From Claveliimonas bilis (lineage in GTDB: Bacteria > Bacillota > Clostridia > Lachnospirales > Lachnospiraceae): a stretch of 64,000 nt of DNA. The notes beneath the pieces were generated by a model. That model was not told the DNA's origin, ran no database searches, and worked only from the letters and a program-made list of their open reading frames with translations. Location of the stretch: contig NZ_AP024845.1 in assembly GCF_020892095.1 (NCBI RefSeq), forward strand, positions 62,001 to 126,000. The letters run 5' to 3'. This document shows positions 18,488 through 26,392 of this stretch, in pieces. Within the stretch, counting starts at the first letter, position 1; every line of letters starts with the position of its first letter. The translations under genes were made by a program, and so were the position numbers.

Positions 18488-19237
18488 TTACAGCATAGGT
18501 GCCATTACGCCGGCTACCAGTACAGATACGAGACATGCCAGTCCGCCTACTACCAGTTTCGGCATGATCTTTGACATCAGGTAAGCTCTTTCTTCCTCAG
18601 TCTCTCCTACTGCATTGCACACTTCATTGGAGATAAGGTAGGTAGTCGGGAATCCCAGCATCTGGCAAAATCCCACACCGAAAGCCAGTGGTTTGGAGCC
18701 GATGATCTTCCATCCGGGAAGAATTTTCATCATAATGAAAACCGCCACGATAGATACGGCAAACATGGCAACAACCGGGACGATCAGACTGATCAGGTCT
18801 GTAAGGGATATGGACGCCAGCGATGGGATAACCGCTGCAAATACAACCATGTTAATGAACCCTTTCAGTTTTCCTTTTTCCAGAATATCTTTTGGTACAA
18901 TGCCGAGCGCTGTCACAATAACACCTATAACAAGGATAATAACTGCCGCGATTCCAAGCCAGGCAGTCAACACTGTACGCCATTCATCTATAAACTGTCT
19001 GATATTAAGCATTGTTCCCATACTGAACATGATCATCGGAACACTCCAGCTGGCTGCATCTGTCATACCTGCCCGATCAATAATGTCAGACGGGATTACC
19101 TTTGTCACAAAGAGGATCAAAAACAGCAACAAAGTAACAAACACTGCCGAAATTTTTGCCTTGGTGAGATTGGCAATGAGATTACCTACTGCAAATAATA
19201 TAAGCACAACGCTAAACCATAATAACATATCTCCCAT
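18488..19237 (-). CDS. Multi-pass membrane protein, probable secondary transporter
   Basis: 249 residues, about seven hydrophobic helices, start MGDMLLWFSVVLILFAVGNL. I do not recognise it with certainty; MFSMGTMLNIRQFIDEW and FCQMLGFPTTYLISNEV recall sodium:amino-acid symporter-like carriers, but those are roughly 400 residues, so this may be a short or internally deleted member. It is the last gene of the peptidase operon, 21 bp after the interrupted S9 gene, which suggests peptide or amino-acid movement. Confidence 0.6.
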   Translation of the reverse strand: MGDMLLWFSVVLILFAVGNLIANLTKAKISAVFVTLLLFLILFVTKVIPSDIIDRAGMTDAASWSVPMIMFSMGTMLNIRQFIDEWRTVLTAWLGIAAVIILVIGVIVTALGIVPKDILEKGKLKGFINMVVFAAVIPSLASISLTDLISLIVPVVAMFAVSIVAVFIMMKILPGWKIIGSKPLAFGVGFCQMLGFPTTYLISNEVCNAVGETEEERAYLMSKIMPKLVVGGLACLVSVLVAGVMAPML

Positions 19238-19258
19238 AACTTTACACCTTCTCTTTCT

Positions 19259-21214
19259 CTATAAGTATTTTCCCATCCAGTCTATGATCGCATTGATCCT
19301 GACAATGCGGTGAGACGGTTTCCCATTTCTTGACAGTCCGTGAGAATCCCCATGAAACAGGATCATCTCTGTGTCCACTCCCGTCTGCTTGAGCGCCGTG
19401 AACATCTGAAATGCTTCTATTTCAGGACAACGGTAATCCCGGTCGCTGTGCATGATCAATGTTGGAGCCTTAACATTTTTCACATACTTTAAAGGAGAAT
19501 GATCCCAGAGAGCTTCCTCCTTATTCCAGGGCGTCTTGTCTCCGGAGGATTGTTTCATTACTCTGTCTCCGAAATCACTGATAAGCCCCTCTGTCGTCAG
19601 ATTACAGATTCCCCTCTGAGTCACAGCCGCCTTAAAACGATCTGTATGACCGATGATCCAGTTCGTCATGTATCCGCCATAACTTCCTCCTGTCACTCCC
19701 AGACGATTCTCATCAATTCCCGGATAGAGGCGGATACACTCATCTGTAAATTCCATGATCTGATCATAATCTTCACATCCCCAGCGATCCACCATCTCCA
19801 GAAACGAATTCCCTTTTCCATCTCCGCCATGAGGATTACAGTAGATAACATACATCCCCCTGGCCGCAAGACATTGCTTCAGATGGGTAAACATAGAACC
19901 GTACGCCCACTTCGGGCCCCCATGGATCAGCAGTACAGCCGGATATTTTTTTGTTTTATCCTCATCCACAGGAGGGATAACAAAGCCGTCCACTTCTTCT
20001 CCGTTTGATGCAGAAAAGGTCAGTTTCTCAGGCAGGGAAACTTTATGCGTTCCCATATAGTCGGAGGAAAAATCTGTCAGCTTCTCTTTTTGGCCGCTCT
20101 TCCTGTCAATCCGGTAGAGCTCTGTCAGCTGATAGTTTTCCAGGGCAAAAGTATAGATTTTATCTCCAAATACATCCAGTGACATAAATGCGTCTACAGA
20201 TGCAATGGTACGGATGGTTTTTGTTGTCACATTGACCTCATCAAATACTGTTCTGCATCCGCGGATAACTGCTCCGATCAGACAGTCGCCGCTGACCTTC
20301 ACGCCCTGTCCTCCGGTCTTTACAGAATCCACATCCAGCATTGTCGTAAACATTCCATCCGGTTTTGCCATCAGCTCCAATTCCCCTGTGTCTCTGTGAT
20401 AAAGATACAGGTCATGATTTTCCGTCGCTGAACTTTTCAGTTGAGATGCCTGAAGCAGAATAACCTTCTCTCCCACATATTTTGCAAGACTGATCTGAAG
20501 TTTGCCTCCCTCTATCAGGGTTTTGTTCTTTCCTTCCGCCACATCGTACTCCACCAGAGTGTCAAACATAGGCTCACTATCCTCATAGTTCCTTCCAAAA
20601 TAGAGAATCTTCTGGCGGTCTTCTGTTGTCGTACAGCCCCGCACTTCAAAATATTTCTCACTGATCCTGCGGATCTCTTTTGTTTCCTCTAAGTAGATTG
20701 CTGCCTGCATTCTCCGGCGCTGTCCAAGCGGCTCTCCGTCCCGGATAAACGGCTTATCCGTAAAGGTCCAGTAATCTTTCCCTTCCTCCGCACGGTCTGC
20801 GGTCTTTTCAGACGGATCTGTCGGAGCTTTAAACAGGATCAGTCATTCTTTTTCTTTTAACTGTTCCGGCACTGTACATACTCTCGGAATAGACAGGACT
20901 TTTTTCGCCTCTCCTCCTTCCAGAGAAAGGATGTAGAAATCTGTGCTTCCCGGCGCCGGGTTGGAACGCCTGGAAGAAAATATGATCTCCGTTGAAGAAA
21001 TCCATTTATAGGCACCCACATCTCTTGTGGCAGTCAGGACTTTCTCTTCTCCTGTCTCCAGGCACAGTACCCTAAGTTCTGACTCACAACAATCTTTTTC
21101 TTTGTTCAGAAATGCAAACAGATAAGCGGCATATTTCCCATCCGGTGAGCAGGTGACATCATAGGGCAGCGGAAATTCGTACAGATCATTGGGTTCTATT
21201 TTTCTCTTTTCCAT
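19259..21214 (-). pseudogene. S9-family peptidase interrupted by an in-frame TGA
   Basis: Paralogue of the neighbouring S9 peptidase. Residues 1-123 (MEKRKIEPNDLYEFPLPYDV to VPEQLKEKE) are followed by TGA at 20843-20845; the same frame then continues without another stop through LILFKAPTDPSEK and DYWTFTDKPFIRDGE to a complete catalytic domain with the nucleophile motif GGSYGGYMTNW and the C-terminal His in FHGDSHGLSRNGKP. No frameshift is needed. Alignment by eye with the intact paralogue puts an aromatic region here, so TGG to TGA is the simple explanation. Internal initiation at ATG 20710 could still make a 483-residue protein lacking much of the propeller. Selenocysteine is possible in principle but no convincing SECIS is visible. 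Confidence 0.75.
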
Positions 21215-21218
21215 ATTC

Positions 21219-23231
21219 CTACACCTCCTTATCTGTTTTCATTAGATATTTATCAAACCAGGCCTTCATCTCTTCCAGCCTCTTCATCCTCTGTTTCGGT
21301 CTTCCCGATCTGGACAGCTCATGGTTTTCACCCTCAAACAGACATAGTTTCGCATCACATCCGTGCAGCTTCAGCGCTGCAAACATCTGGAATGCCTCTC
21401 CCATATAACAGCGATAATCCTTTTCTCCATAGATAAACAAGGTGGGGGTGGTACACTTATCAGCGCTGGCAAGCGGCGATTGTTTCCACTGAAGCTCATG
21501 ATCTTCCATATGAGAGGCTCCGGTCTGTCCTTTGCAGAAATAATATCCGATATCAGTGGATCCTTCCATAGATGTCCAGTTCGCGATCGATCTTTGGGAA
21601 CATGCCGCCGCGAAACGATCCGTATGCCCGATGATCCAGTTTGTCATAAATCCTCCATAGCTTCCGCCTTCTACTCCGATACGGGCGGCGTCAATATCCG
21701 GATATTTTTTCAGCACTCCGTCTGTAAACTCCATAAAGTCCTGATAATCTATCTCACCAAACCGGCGTCTGATATCTCCGAACTCATTTCCTCTTCCTTC
21801 TGATCCCCGTGGATTGCAGAAAAATACAAAATATCCTGCATTTGCAAACATCTGCATTTGATGCATAAATACCGGACCATAAGTAAGTCTCGGACCCCCG
21901 TGCATTGCCAGGATGCCCGGATACTTTTTACCGGGAACATAATCTGCCGGTTTCAGCACATATCCCTGGATCTCCCATGGAGCGTTCCCCTTTACTTCAA
22001 TATACTCCGGCGTGCATACATCATACTCATCCTGAACAAAATCATTGAGATGAGTTAACTGGCAAAGTTTTCCGTCCTTACACTCGTAAAGTTCTTCCAA
22101 GCGGCTTTCGGTAAATGCAGTACAGACCAGCTTCCCGTCTTTCACATCCAGGAAATCAACGGAACCTTTATCTGTAATACGCAGACATTCCCCGCTCTCC
22201 ATATCCAGCCGTTCAATGACGCAGTCCATATCCACAGTAGACGTAAAATACAAATATTTTCCGTCCTTTTTCATGGTCTGCCCGCCTCCCAGCTTCACAT
22301 CTGTAGTCACAGTATTTCCTACACAGTGATGCTCATGGCTTAAGAGAAGTTTCTGCTCCTTTGTCTGAATATCAATGGTATAAAAGTCCCCATTCTGTCC
22401 ATTTCCATATGATTCACCGTCTGTAAGATTCAGGACAGCCTTGTCCTGATACAGATCGAATCCCTTGATAAGATATCTCCCCGGCTCCAGCAGGCAGCTG
22501 CTTTTTTTCGCCGCTGTATCATAGAGATAGACTCCGTTTTTCAGGCTTTTGACATCTTCAAATTTCTGTCCGATATACAGAATACGTCCCTGTTCTGCCT
22601 TTACTCCTGCCACATTAAACATGGGATCTGTCAAAGCCTCGATCTTTCCTGTCTTTCTGTTGTAGAGATAGAGCCGGTTCCTGATACGGCTGATATATCC
22701 GCCTCCATTAACGGTAAAAGGAACCTCTCTGATATGTTCATATCCTCTGTTTTTATATTCCAGAAGCCGCTTCTTTTTTTCGCTCTCGTCTAATCCCTCC
22801 ACATCCGGTCTTTCGTTATCGAAGGAGGCGATCACAGCATAATTGTCCCCTCCGACCGGGATGAGAGACGTTCCCTTTACAGGAAGAATGAAGCTTTCTT
22901 TTGCCTCTCCCCCTGTAATATCCAGCGTATGAAAACTCATGATTTCCTCTCCGCTTTTTATGGCTTCCTTTACCTTATCACTTCTTACAGAAGCAAATAA
23001 AATAGTCTGATTGTCCTCCCAGATAAAAGAGTTTACAGAGCCCAAAGAAGTCATTTGTTTTGTCTCGTTCGTTTCATGACTGAACAGATAAAGGCTGCTC
23101 TGATATGTATTCGCCTTAATATCTGCTTTCTTTACAATGAAAGCAGTGTGTTTCCCATCCGGTGAAATACGGGGATCACTGACAAACTGATAGCCAAGAA
23201 ACGATTCGCATGTGATGCTCTTTTTCATCAT
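21219..23231 (-). CDS. S9-family serine peptidase (acylaminoacyl/dipeptidyl peptidase type)
   Basis: 670-residue cytoplasmic peptidase: N-terminal seven-bladed beta-propeller (about 1-400; VSDPRISPDGKHTAFIV near the start) and C-terminal alpha/beta-hydrolase with nucleophile Ser in GGSYGGFMTNW (about 524), Asp in IYGEKDYRC and His in FEGENHELSRSG. No signal peptide. AGAAAGGAG precedes the start. It lies just downstream of gntR and upstream of the TGA-interrupted paralogue; probable role is degradation of imported oligopeptides. Confidence 0.92.
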   Translation of the reverse strand: MMKKSITCESFLGYQFVSDPRISPDGKHTAFIVKKADIKANTYQSSLYLFSHETNETKQMTSLGSVNSFIWEDNQTILFASVRSDKVKEAIKSGEEIMSFHTLDITGGEAKESFILPVKGTSLIPVGGDNYAVIASFDNERPDVEGLDESEKKKRLLEYKNRGYEHIREVPFTVNGGGYISRIRNRLYLYNRKTGKIEALTDPMFNVAGVKAEQGRILYIGQKFEDVKSLKNGVYLYDTAAKKSSCLLEPGRYLIKGFDLYQDKAVLNLTDGESYGNGQNGDFYTIDIQTKEQKLLLSHEHHCVGNTVTTDVKLGGGQTMKKDGKYLYFTSTVDMDCVIERLDMESGECLRITDKGSVDFLDVKDGKLVCTAFTESRLEELYECKDGKLCQLTHLNDFVQDEYDVCTPEYIEVKGNAPWEIQGYVLKPADYVPGKKYPGILAMHGGPRLTYGPVFMHQMQMFANAGYFVFFCNPRGSEGRGNEFGDIRRRFGEIDYQDFMEFTDGVLKKYPDIDAARIGVEGGSYGGFMTNWIIGHTDRFAAACSQRSIANWTSMEGSTDIGYYFCKGQTGASHMEDHELQWKQSPLASADKCTTPTLFIYGEKDYRCYMGEAFQMFAALKLHGCDAKLCLFEGENHELSRSGRPKQRMKRLEEMKAWFDKYLMKTDKEV

Positions 23232-23256
23232 TTTCTCCTTTCTTGCAATTTAAAAT

Positions 23257-23280
23257 TAAAAATAAAAAATTTTATTTTTA
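23257..23280. promoter_or_regulatory. AT-only palindrome upstream of the S9 peptidase (probable GntR operator)
   Basis: Arms TAAAAATAAAA and TTTTATTTTTA are separated by AA: 24 bp with no G or C, ending 25 bp before the peptidase start. A similar 24-bp palindrome lies upstream of gntR. Confidence 0.5.
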
Positions 23281-23291
23281 TGTTTTTTTAT

Positions 23292-23309
23292 GGAAGCCCG
23301 AAGGCTTCC
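23292..23309 (-). other. C(UUCG)G-capped hairpin between gntR and the S9 peptidase
   Basis: On the minus strand GGAAGCC-TTCG-GGCTTCC makes a 7-bp stem with the very stable UUCG tetraloop. No T run follows on either strand, so it is not a normal terminator; it may protect or separate the mRNA segments. Confidence 0.55.
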
Positions 23310-23321
23310 GTTATTCTTTCA

Positions 23322-23981
23322 CTATTTTTCCTTGTCTGTTTCTGTATCGGGAACTCCTGATCCACCGATATGATTGCCGAGTTTTTGCAGTGCTTCTTTT
23401 GTTTTCCCGTTTTCCATCAACTCGATCAGCATAAAATGGTCCTCTACCGTTCTTTCATACTTTCTCGTCTTCAAAGGCCTGATCAGGTAATTCAGTACGA
23501 TAAATCTTCCCTGCACTCCAGTGTAAAGATCATCCATGATCTTATTTCCGGCACTTTGTACAATTGCTCTGTGAAACTTCAGATCTGCCATGGCAAGTTC
23601 TACATATTCTTCCTTCTCAAAACATTCCCGACACTGTTCGGCATATTTTCGCAGATCTTTTATCGTTCTTTCAACATGTTCTTTACTTCCGTTCAATGTT
23701 TTCTCCAGAGCATGCCCCTCCAGAAGCCGGCGGATTTCAATAATCTGATCTACTGTTCCTTCTTCCAGATCCGGCACATACACCCTTCCATTTGACATGA
23801 TCTTTAAAATTCCATCTTTGCCTAACATTTTTACAGCCTGCACAACAGGAGTCCGGCTGACCTCGAATTTTTCACACAGATCATTCAGCATAATTTTCTC
23901 ACCGACAGCATATTCTCCCCGGATCAAACTTTCAATGATCTTATGATAAAGAACTTCATCCAGGTTTACTTTTACTTTCAT
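23322..23981 (-). CDS. GntR-family regulator (FCD/FadR subfamily)
   Basis: 219 residues: N-terminal winged helix (YAVGEKIMLNDLCEKFEVSR and TPVVQAVKMLGKDGILKI) and an all-helical FCD ligand domain from about 90 (DQIIEIRRLLEGHAL; DLKFHRAIVQSAGN with likely metal-binding His). It is the first gene of the minus-strand peptidase group and is bracketed by two AT-only palindromes, so it probably controls itself and the peptidases. Ligand unknown. Confidence 0.9.
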   Translation of the reverse strand: MKVKVNLDEVLYHKIIESLIRGEYAVGEKIMLNDLCEKFEVSRTPVVQAVKMLGKDGILKIMSNGRVYVPDLEEGTVDQIIEIRRLLEGHALEKTLNGSKEHVERTIKDLRKYAEQCRECFEKEEYVELAMADLKFHRAIVQSAGNKIMDDLYTGVQGRFIVLNYLIRPLKTRKYERTVEDHFMLIELMENGKTKEALQKLGNHIGGSGVPDTETDKEK

Positions 23982-24021
23982 CTTTCATCCGCCTTTCCTC
24001 TCATGCGCTCTGCTTATTTAA

Positions 24022-24050
24022 AGTATATCTTCTTTTTCCGTGATTTGCAA
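24022..24050 (-). promoter_or_regulatory. Promoter of gntR
   Basis: Minus-strand TTGCAA (24045-24050), 17-bp spacer, TATACT (24022-24027). The AT-only palindrome at 24057-24080 sits just upstream of the -35 box. Confidence 0.65.
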
Positions 24051-24056
24051 TCAAAA

Positions 24057-24080
24057 TAAAATAAAAAATTTTTTATTTTA
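24057..24080. promoter_or_regulatory. Perfect 24-bp AT-only palindrome upstream of gntR (probable operator)
   Basis: Left arm TAAAATAAAAAA and right arm TTTTTTATTTTA form a perfect 24-bp palindrome. It includes the stop codon of the selenoprotein gene and abuts the gntR promoter. Confidence 0.5.
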
Positions 24081-24395
24081 AATATTGTTTTCTTCTTCTG
24101 CCGGCCGGATCCCTTCCACCTGAAAACAGGTAATCCACGGATACTCCACATAATTGACAGCGATCTCTTCCGACAACTCTACGCCCTGATCCGGATAGTA
24201 TACTTTTCCTATCTCGCTTGTATCTGCCCTGTATCCTTTTTCCGCCATAGCTTCTTCATCCTCGTTGGTAAAACTTACCACTATCTCCTTATACGGAGGC
24301 GCACATCAGCTGGTAAATTCCTCCACACTTAAGACTACGTCATTCCACCCAAACTTCAGCATATATTTTTTTGCATTATCGTTTAATTTTACCAT
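24078..24395 (-). CDS. CC/Se-motif small selenoprotein (HesB-like), with in-frame UGA as Sec
   Basis: 105-codon gene read through a TGA at 24306-24308. From ATG 24395 (GGAAAGAGGTG upstream) it gives MVKLNDNAKKYMLKFGWNDV, then FTS-U30-C31-APPYKEI, then about 70 further residues to a TAA. The T-S-U-C-A-P-P context matches the family annotated as CC/Se motif or HesB-like (seleno)proteins, whose other members carry Cys-Cys here. Reading frame, start, ribosome site and family motif agree on both sides of the TGA, so this is not a broken gene. Members are related to A-type iron-sulfur carriers; function is unproven. It is divergent from an IscU-like scaffold. No sel genes are in the window. Confidence 0.85.
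24275..24316 (-). promoter_or_regulatory. Candidate SECIS stem-loop around the UGA codon
   Basis: In the mRNA UUACCA (24311-24316) pairs with UGGUAA (24275-24280), enclosing the UGA and an apical CUCC-GUAUAA-GGAG hairpin (24285-24298) whose loop starts with G, as bacterial SECIS loops do. The UGA-to-loop-G distance is 11 nt, shorter than the usual bacterial model, so this is tentative. Confidence 0.45.
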
Positions 24396-24549
24396 ATTCT
24401 TGACACCTCTTTCCTAAATAGAAGTTTACCATATCATCTCTCCTACTACAAACCTGTTTTTCTGCAAATCCTGATTGACGAATCCTGCAAATTATGCGAA
24501 AATAAATTTAAGTATGGGTTAAAGACATAACAAACCCTACAGAAAAATC

Positions 24550-24575
24550 ATACATACTGTCCTAGTAGTATGTAT
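24550..24575 (+). promoter_or_regulatory. Inverted repeat in the leader of the IscU-like gene
   Basis: ATACATACT (24550-24558) and AGTATGTAT (24567-24575) are perfect 9-bp arms around GTCCTAGT, 22 bp before the start codon. It may be an operator or an RNA hairpin near the ribosome site. A TTGACG at 24475-24480 is a possible -35, but I cannot place its -10 with confidence. Confidence 0.45.
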
Positions 24576-24597
24576 ACATATCGAAAGGAGTTTTAAA

Positions 24598-25290
24598 ATG
24601 ATTTATTCACATGAAGTAGAAATGATGTGTCCGGTAGCTCAAGGTGCAAATCACGGACCAGCTCCAATCCCGGAAGAAGCAAAATGGGTACAGGCAAAAG
24701 AAATTAAAGATATTTCCGGTCTGACACACGGTGTAGGCTGGTGTGCTCCGCAGCAGGGAACCTGCAAACTGACTTTAAATGTCAAAGACGGAATCATTCA
24801 GGAGGCACTTGTAGAGACAATCGGATGTTCCGGTATGACTCACTCTGCAGCTATGGCTTCTGAAATCCTTCCTGGAAAAACAATTCTGGAAGCGCTGAAT
24901 ACAGACCTGGTCTGCGACGCTATCAATACAGCAATGAGAGAACTTTTCCTCCAGATCGTATACGGAAGAACTCAGAGCGCATTCTCTGAGGACGGGCTTC
25001 CGATCGGTGCAGGACTTGAAGACCTTGGAAAAGGACTTCGCTCTCAGGTTGGTACTATGTACGGTACGCTGGCAAAAGGACCTCGTTACCTCGAAATGGC
25101 TGAAGGTTATGTCACAGGAATCGCACTGGATGAACATGATGAGATCATCGGATATCAGTTCGTAAGCCTTGGAAAGTTCACAGACTTCATCAAAGCCGGT
25201 GACACACCAAACGATGCATGGGAGAAAGCAAAAGGTCAGTACGGCCGTGTTGCTGATGCTGTTAAAATCATCGATCCGCGCAAAGAGTAA
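24598..25290 (+). CDS. IscU/NifU-like iron-sulfur scaffold family protein
   Basis: 230 residues. Cysteines at 11, 49 and 56 (GVGWCAPQQGTCKL), 77 (VETIGCSGMTHSAAM) and 106 (NTDLVCDAIN) follow the spacing seen in the IscU-like scaffold group found in anaerobes; the GCSGMTHSAAM segment is the clearest mark. AAAGGAG precedes the start. Codon choice is strongly biased here and in the next gene, suggesting high expression. The GGGtGRT gene follows after 29 bp. That it builds or carries Fe-S clusters is inferred from the family; no cysteine desulfurase is nearby. Confidence 0.8.
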   Translation: MIYSHEVEMMCPVAQGANHGPAPIPEEAKWVQAKEIKDISGLTHGVGWCAPQQGTCKLTLNVKDGIIQEALVETIGCSGMTHSAAMASEILPGKTILEALNTDLVCDAINTAMRELFLQIVYGRTQSAFSEDGLPIGAGLEDLGKGLRSQVGTMYGTLAKGPRYLEMAEGYVTGIALDEHDEIIGYQFVSLGKFTDFIKAGDTPNDAWEKAKGQYGRVADAVKIIDPRKE

Positions 25291-25319
25291 TAAAGGTAAT
25301 AATTCAGGAGGATACATAA

Positions 25320-26330
25320 ATGGCTTTATTTGAATCATATGAAAGAAGAATAGATAAAATCAATGAAGTATTAAACAGCTACGGCATTGCTTCATTAGAA
25401 GAAGCTGAAAAAATCACAAAGGACGCCGGACTGGACGTATACAATCAGATCAAGGGAATCCAGCCTATCTGTTTTGAAAATGCCTGCTGGGCATATATTA
25501 CAGGTGCTGCAATCGCAATCAAAAAGGGATGTTCAAGAGCTGCTGACGCTGCTGCTGCAATCGGAGAAGGTCTTCAGGCTTTCTGTATTCCGGGTTCTGT
25601 AGCTGATCAGCGTAAAGTTGGACTTGGACATGGAAATCTCGGAAAAATGCTTCTGGAAGAAGAAACAGACTGTTTCGCTTTCCTTGCAGGACATGAGTCT
25701 TTTGCCGCTGCTGAAGGTGCAATCGGTATTGCTGAAAAAGCAAACAAAGTTCGTAAGAAACCTCTTCGCGTTATCCTGAACGGACTTGGAAAAGACGCTG
25801 CAAAGATCATTTCCAGAATCAACGGATTTACTTATGTACAGACAGAATATGATTACTATACAGGAGAACTGAAAGAAGTTCAGAGAATCGCTTATTCTGA
25901 CGGACTTCGCTCCAAAGTAAACTGCTATGGTGCAAACGACGTACGTGAAGGTGTTGCTATCATGTGGAAGGAAGGCGTTGATGTCTCCATCACAGGTAAC
26001 TCCACAAACCCGACACGTTTCCAGCATCCGGTTGCAGGAACATACAAAAAAGAATGTGTAGAAGCAGGAAAGAAATACTTCTCTGTTGCTTCCGGCGGTG
26101 GTACAGGACGTACTCTTCACCCGGACAACATGGCTGCAGGACCGGCTTCCTACGGTATGACAGATACACTGGGACGTATGCATTCTGATGCACAGTTTGC
26201 AGGATCCTCTTCTGTTCCGGCTCACGTTGAAATGATGGGTCTGATCGGAGCAGGAAACAACCCGATGGTTGGTATGACAGTTGCTGTTGCCGTTTCTATT
26301 GAAGAAGCTGCAAAGGCAGGAAAATTCTAA
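25320..26330 (+). CDS. GGGtGRT family protein, function unknown
   Basis: 336 residues, soluble, named for its invariant glycine-rich motif, here SVASGGGTGRTLHP (GGGTGRT at about 258-264). Other conserved-looking parts are NACWAYITGAAIAIKKGC (about 44-61), GHGNLGKMLLEEETDC and AGHESFAAAEGAIG. I know no proven activity for the family; it is commonly found beside the IscU-like protein seen here. AGGAGG precedes the start. A strong terminator closes the two-gene unit. Confidence 0.85.
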   Translation: MALFESYERRIDKINEVLNSYGIASLEEAEKITKDAGLDVYNQIKGIQPICFENACWAYITGAAIAIKKGCSRAADAAAAIGEGLQAFCIPGSVADQRKVGLGHGNLGKMLLEEETDCFAFLAGHESFAAAEGAIGIAEKANKVRKKPLRVILNGLGKDAAKIISRINGFTYVQTEYDYYTGELKEVQRIAYSDGLRSKVNCYGANDVREGVAIMWKEGVDVSITGNSTNPTRFQHPVAGTYKKECVEAGKKYFSVASGGGTGRTLHPDNMAAGPASYGMTDTLGRMHSDAQFAGSSSVPAHVEMMGLIGAGNNPMVGMTVAVAVSIEEAAKAGKF

Positions 26331-26348
26331 GAAAATCTCACAAGAGTC

Positions 26349-26387
26349 AAAAATCCGCTGTGACCTGATTATCACAGCGGATTTTTT
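26349..26387. terminator. Bidirectional terminator after the GGGtGRT gene and topB
   Basis: AAATCCGCTGTGA / TCACAGCGGATTT stem (26351-26363, 26372-26384) with A and T tracts on the outside; serves two convergent transcripts. Confidence 0.92.
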
Positions 26388-26392
26388 CTATT

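Noticed and set aside
20843-20900. Selenocysteine at the TGA of the S9 peptidase
   Set aside because: No good stem-loop with a loop G follows the TGA, and the position is not a Cys or redox site in the paralogue. Kept as a finding only because Sec decoding seems to exist in this organism.
24078-24281. Stand-alone 67-residue ORF starting at GTG 24281
   Set aside because: It has no ribosome site and is only the part of the selenoprotein gene after the UGA codon.
25533-26375. 280-codon minus-strand frame opposite the GGGtGRT gene
   Set aside because: A long antisense frame caused by strongly biased codons of the real gene; the product is Ser/Cys-rich and unlike any protein family.
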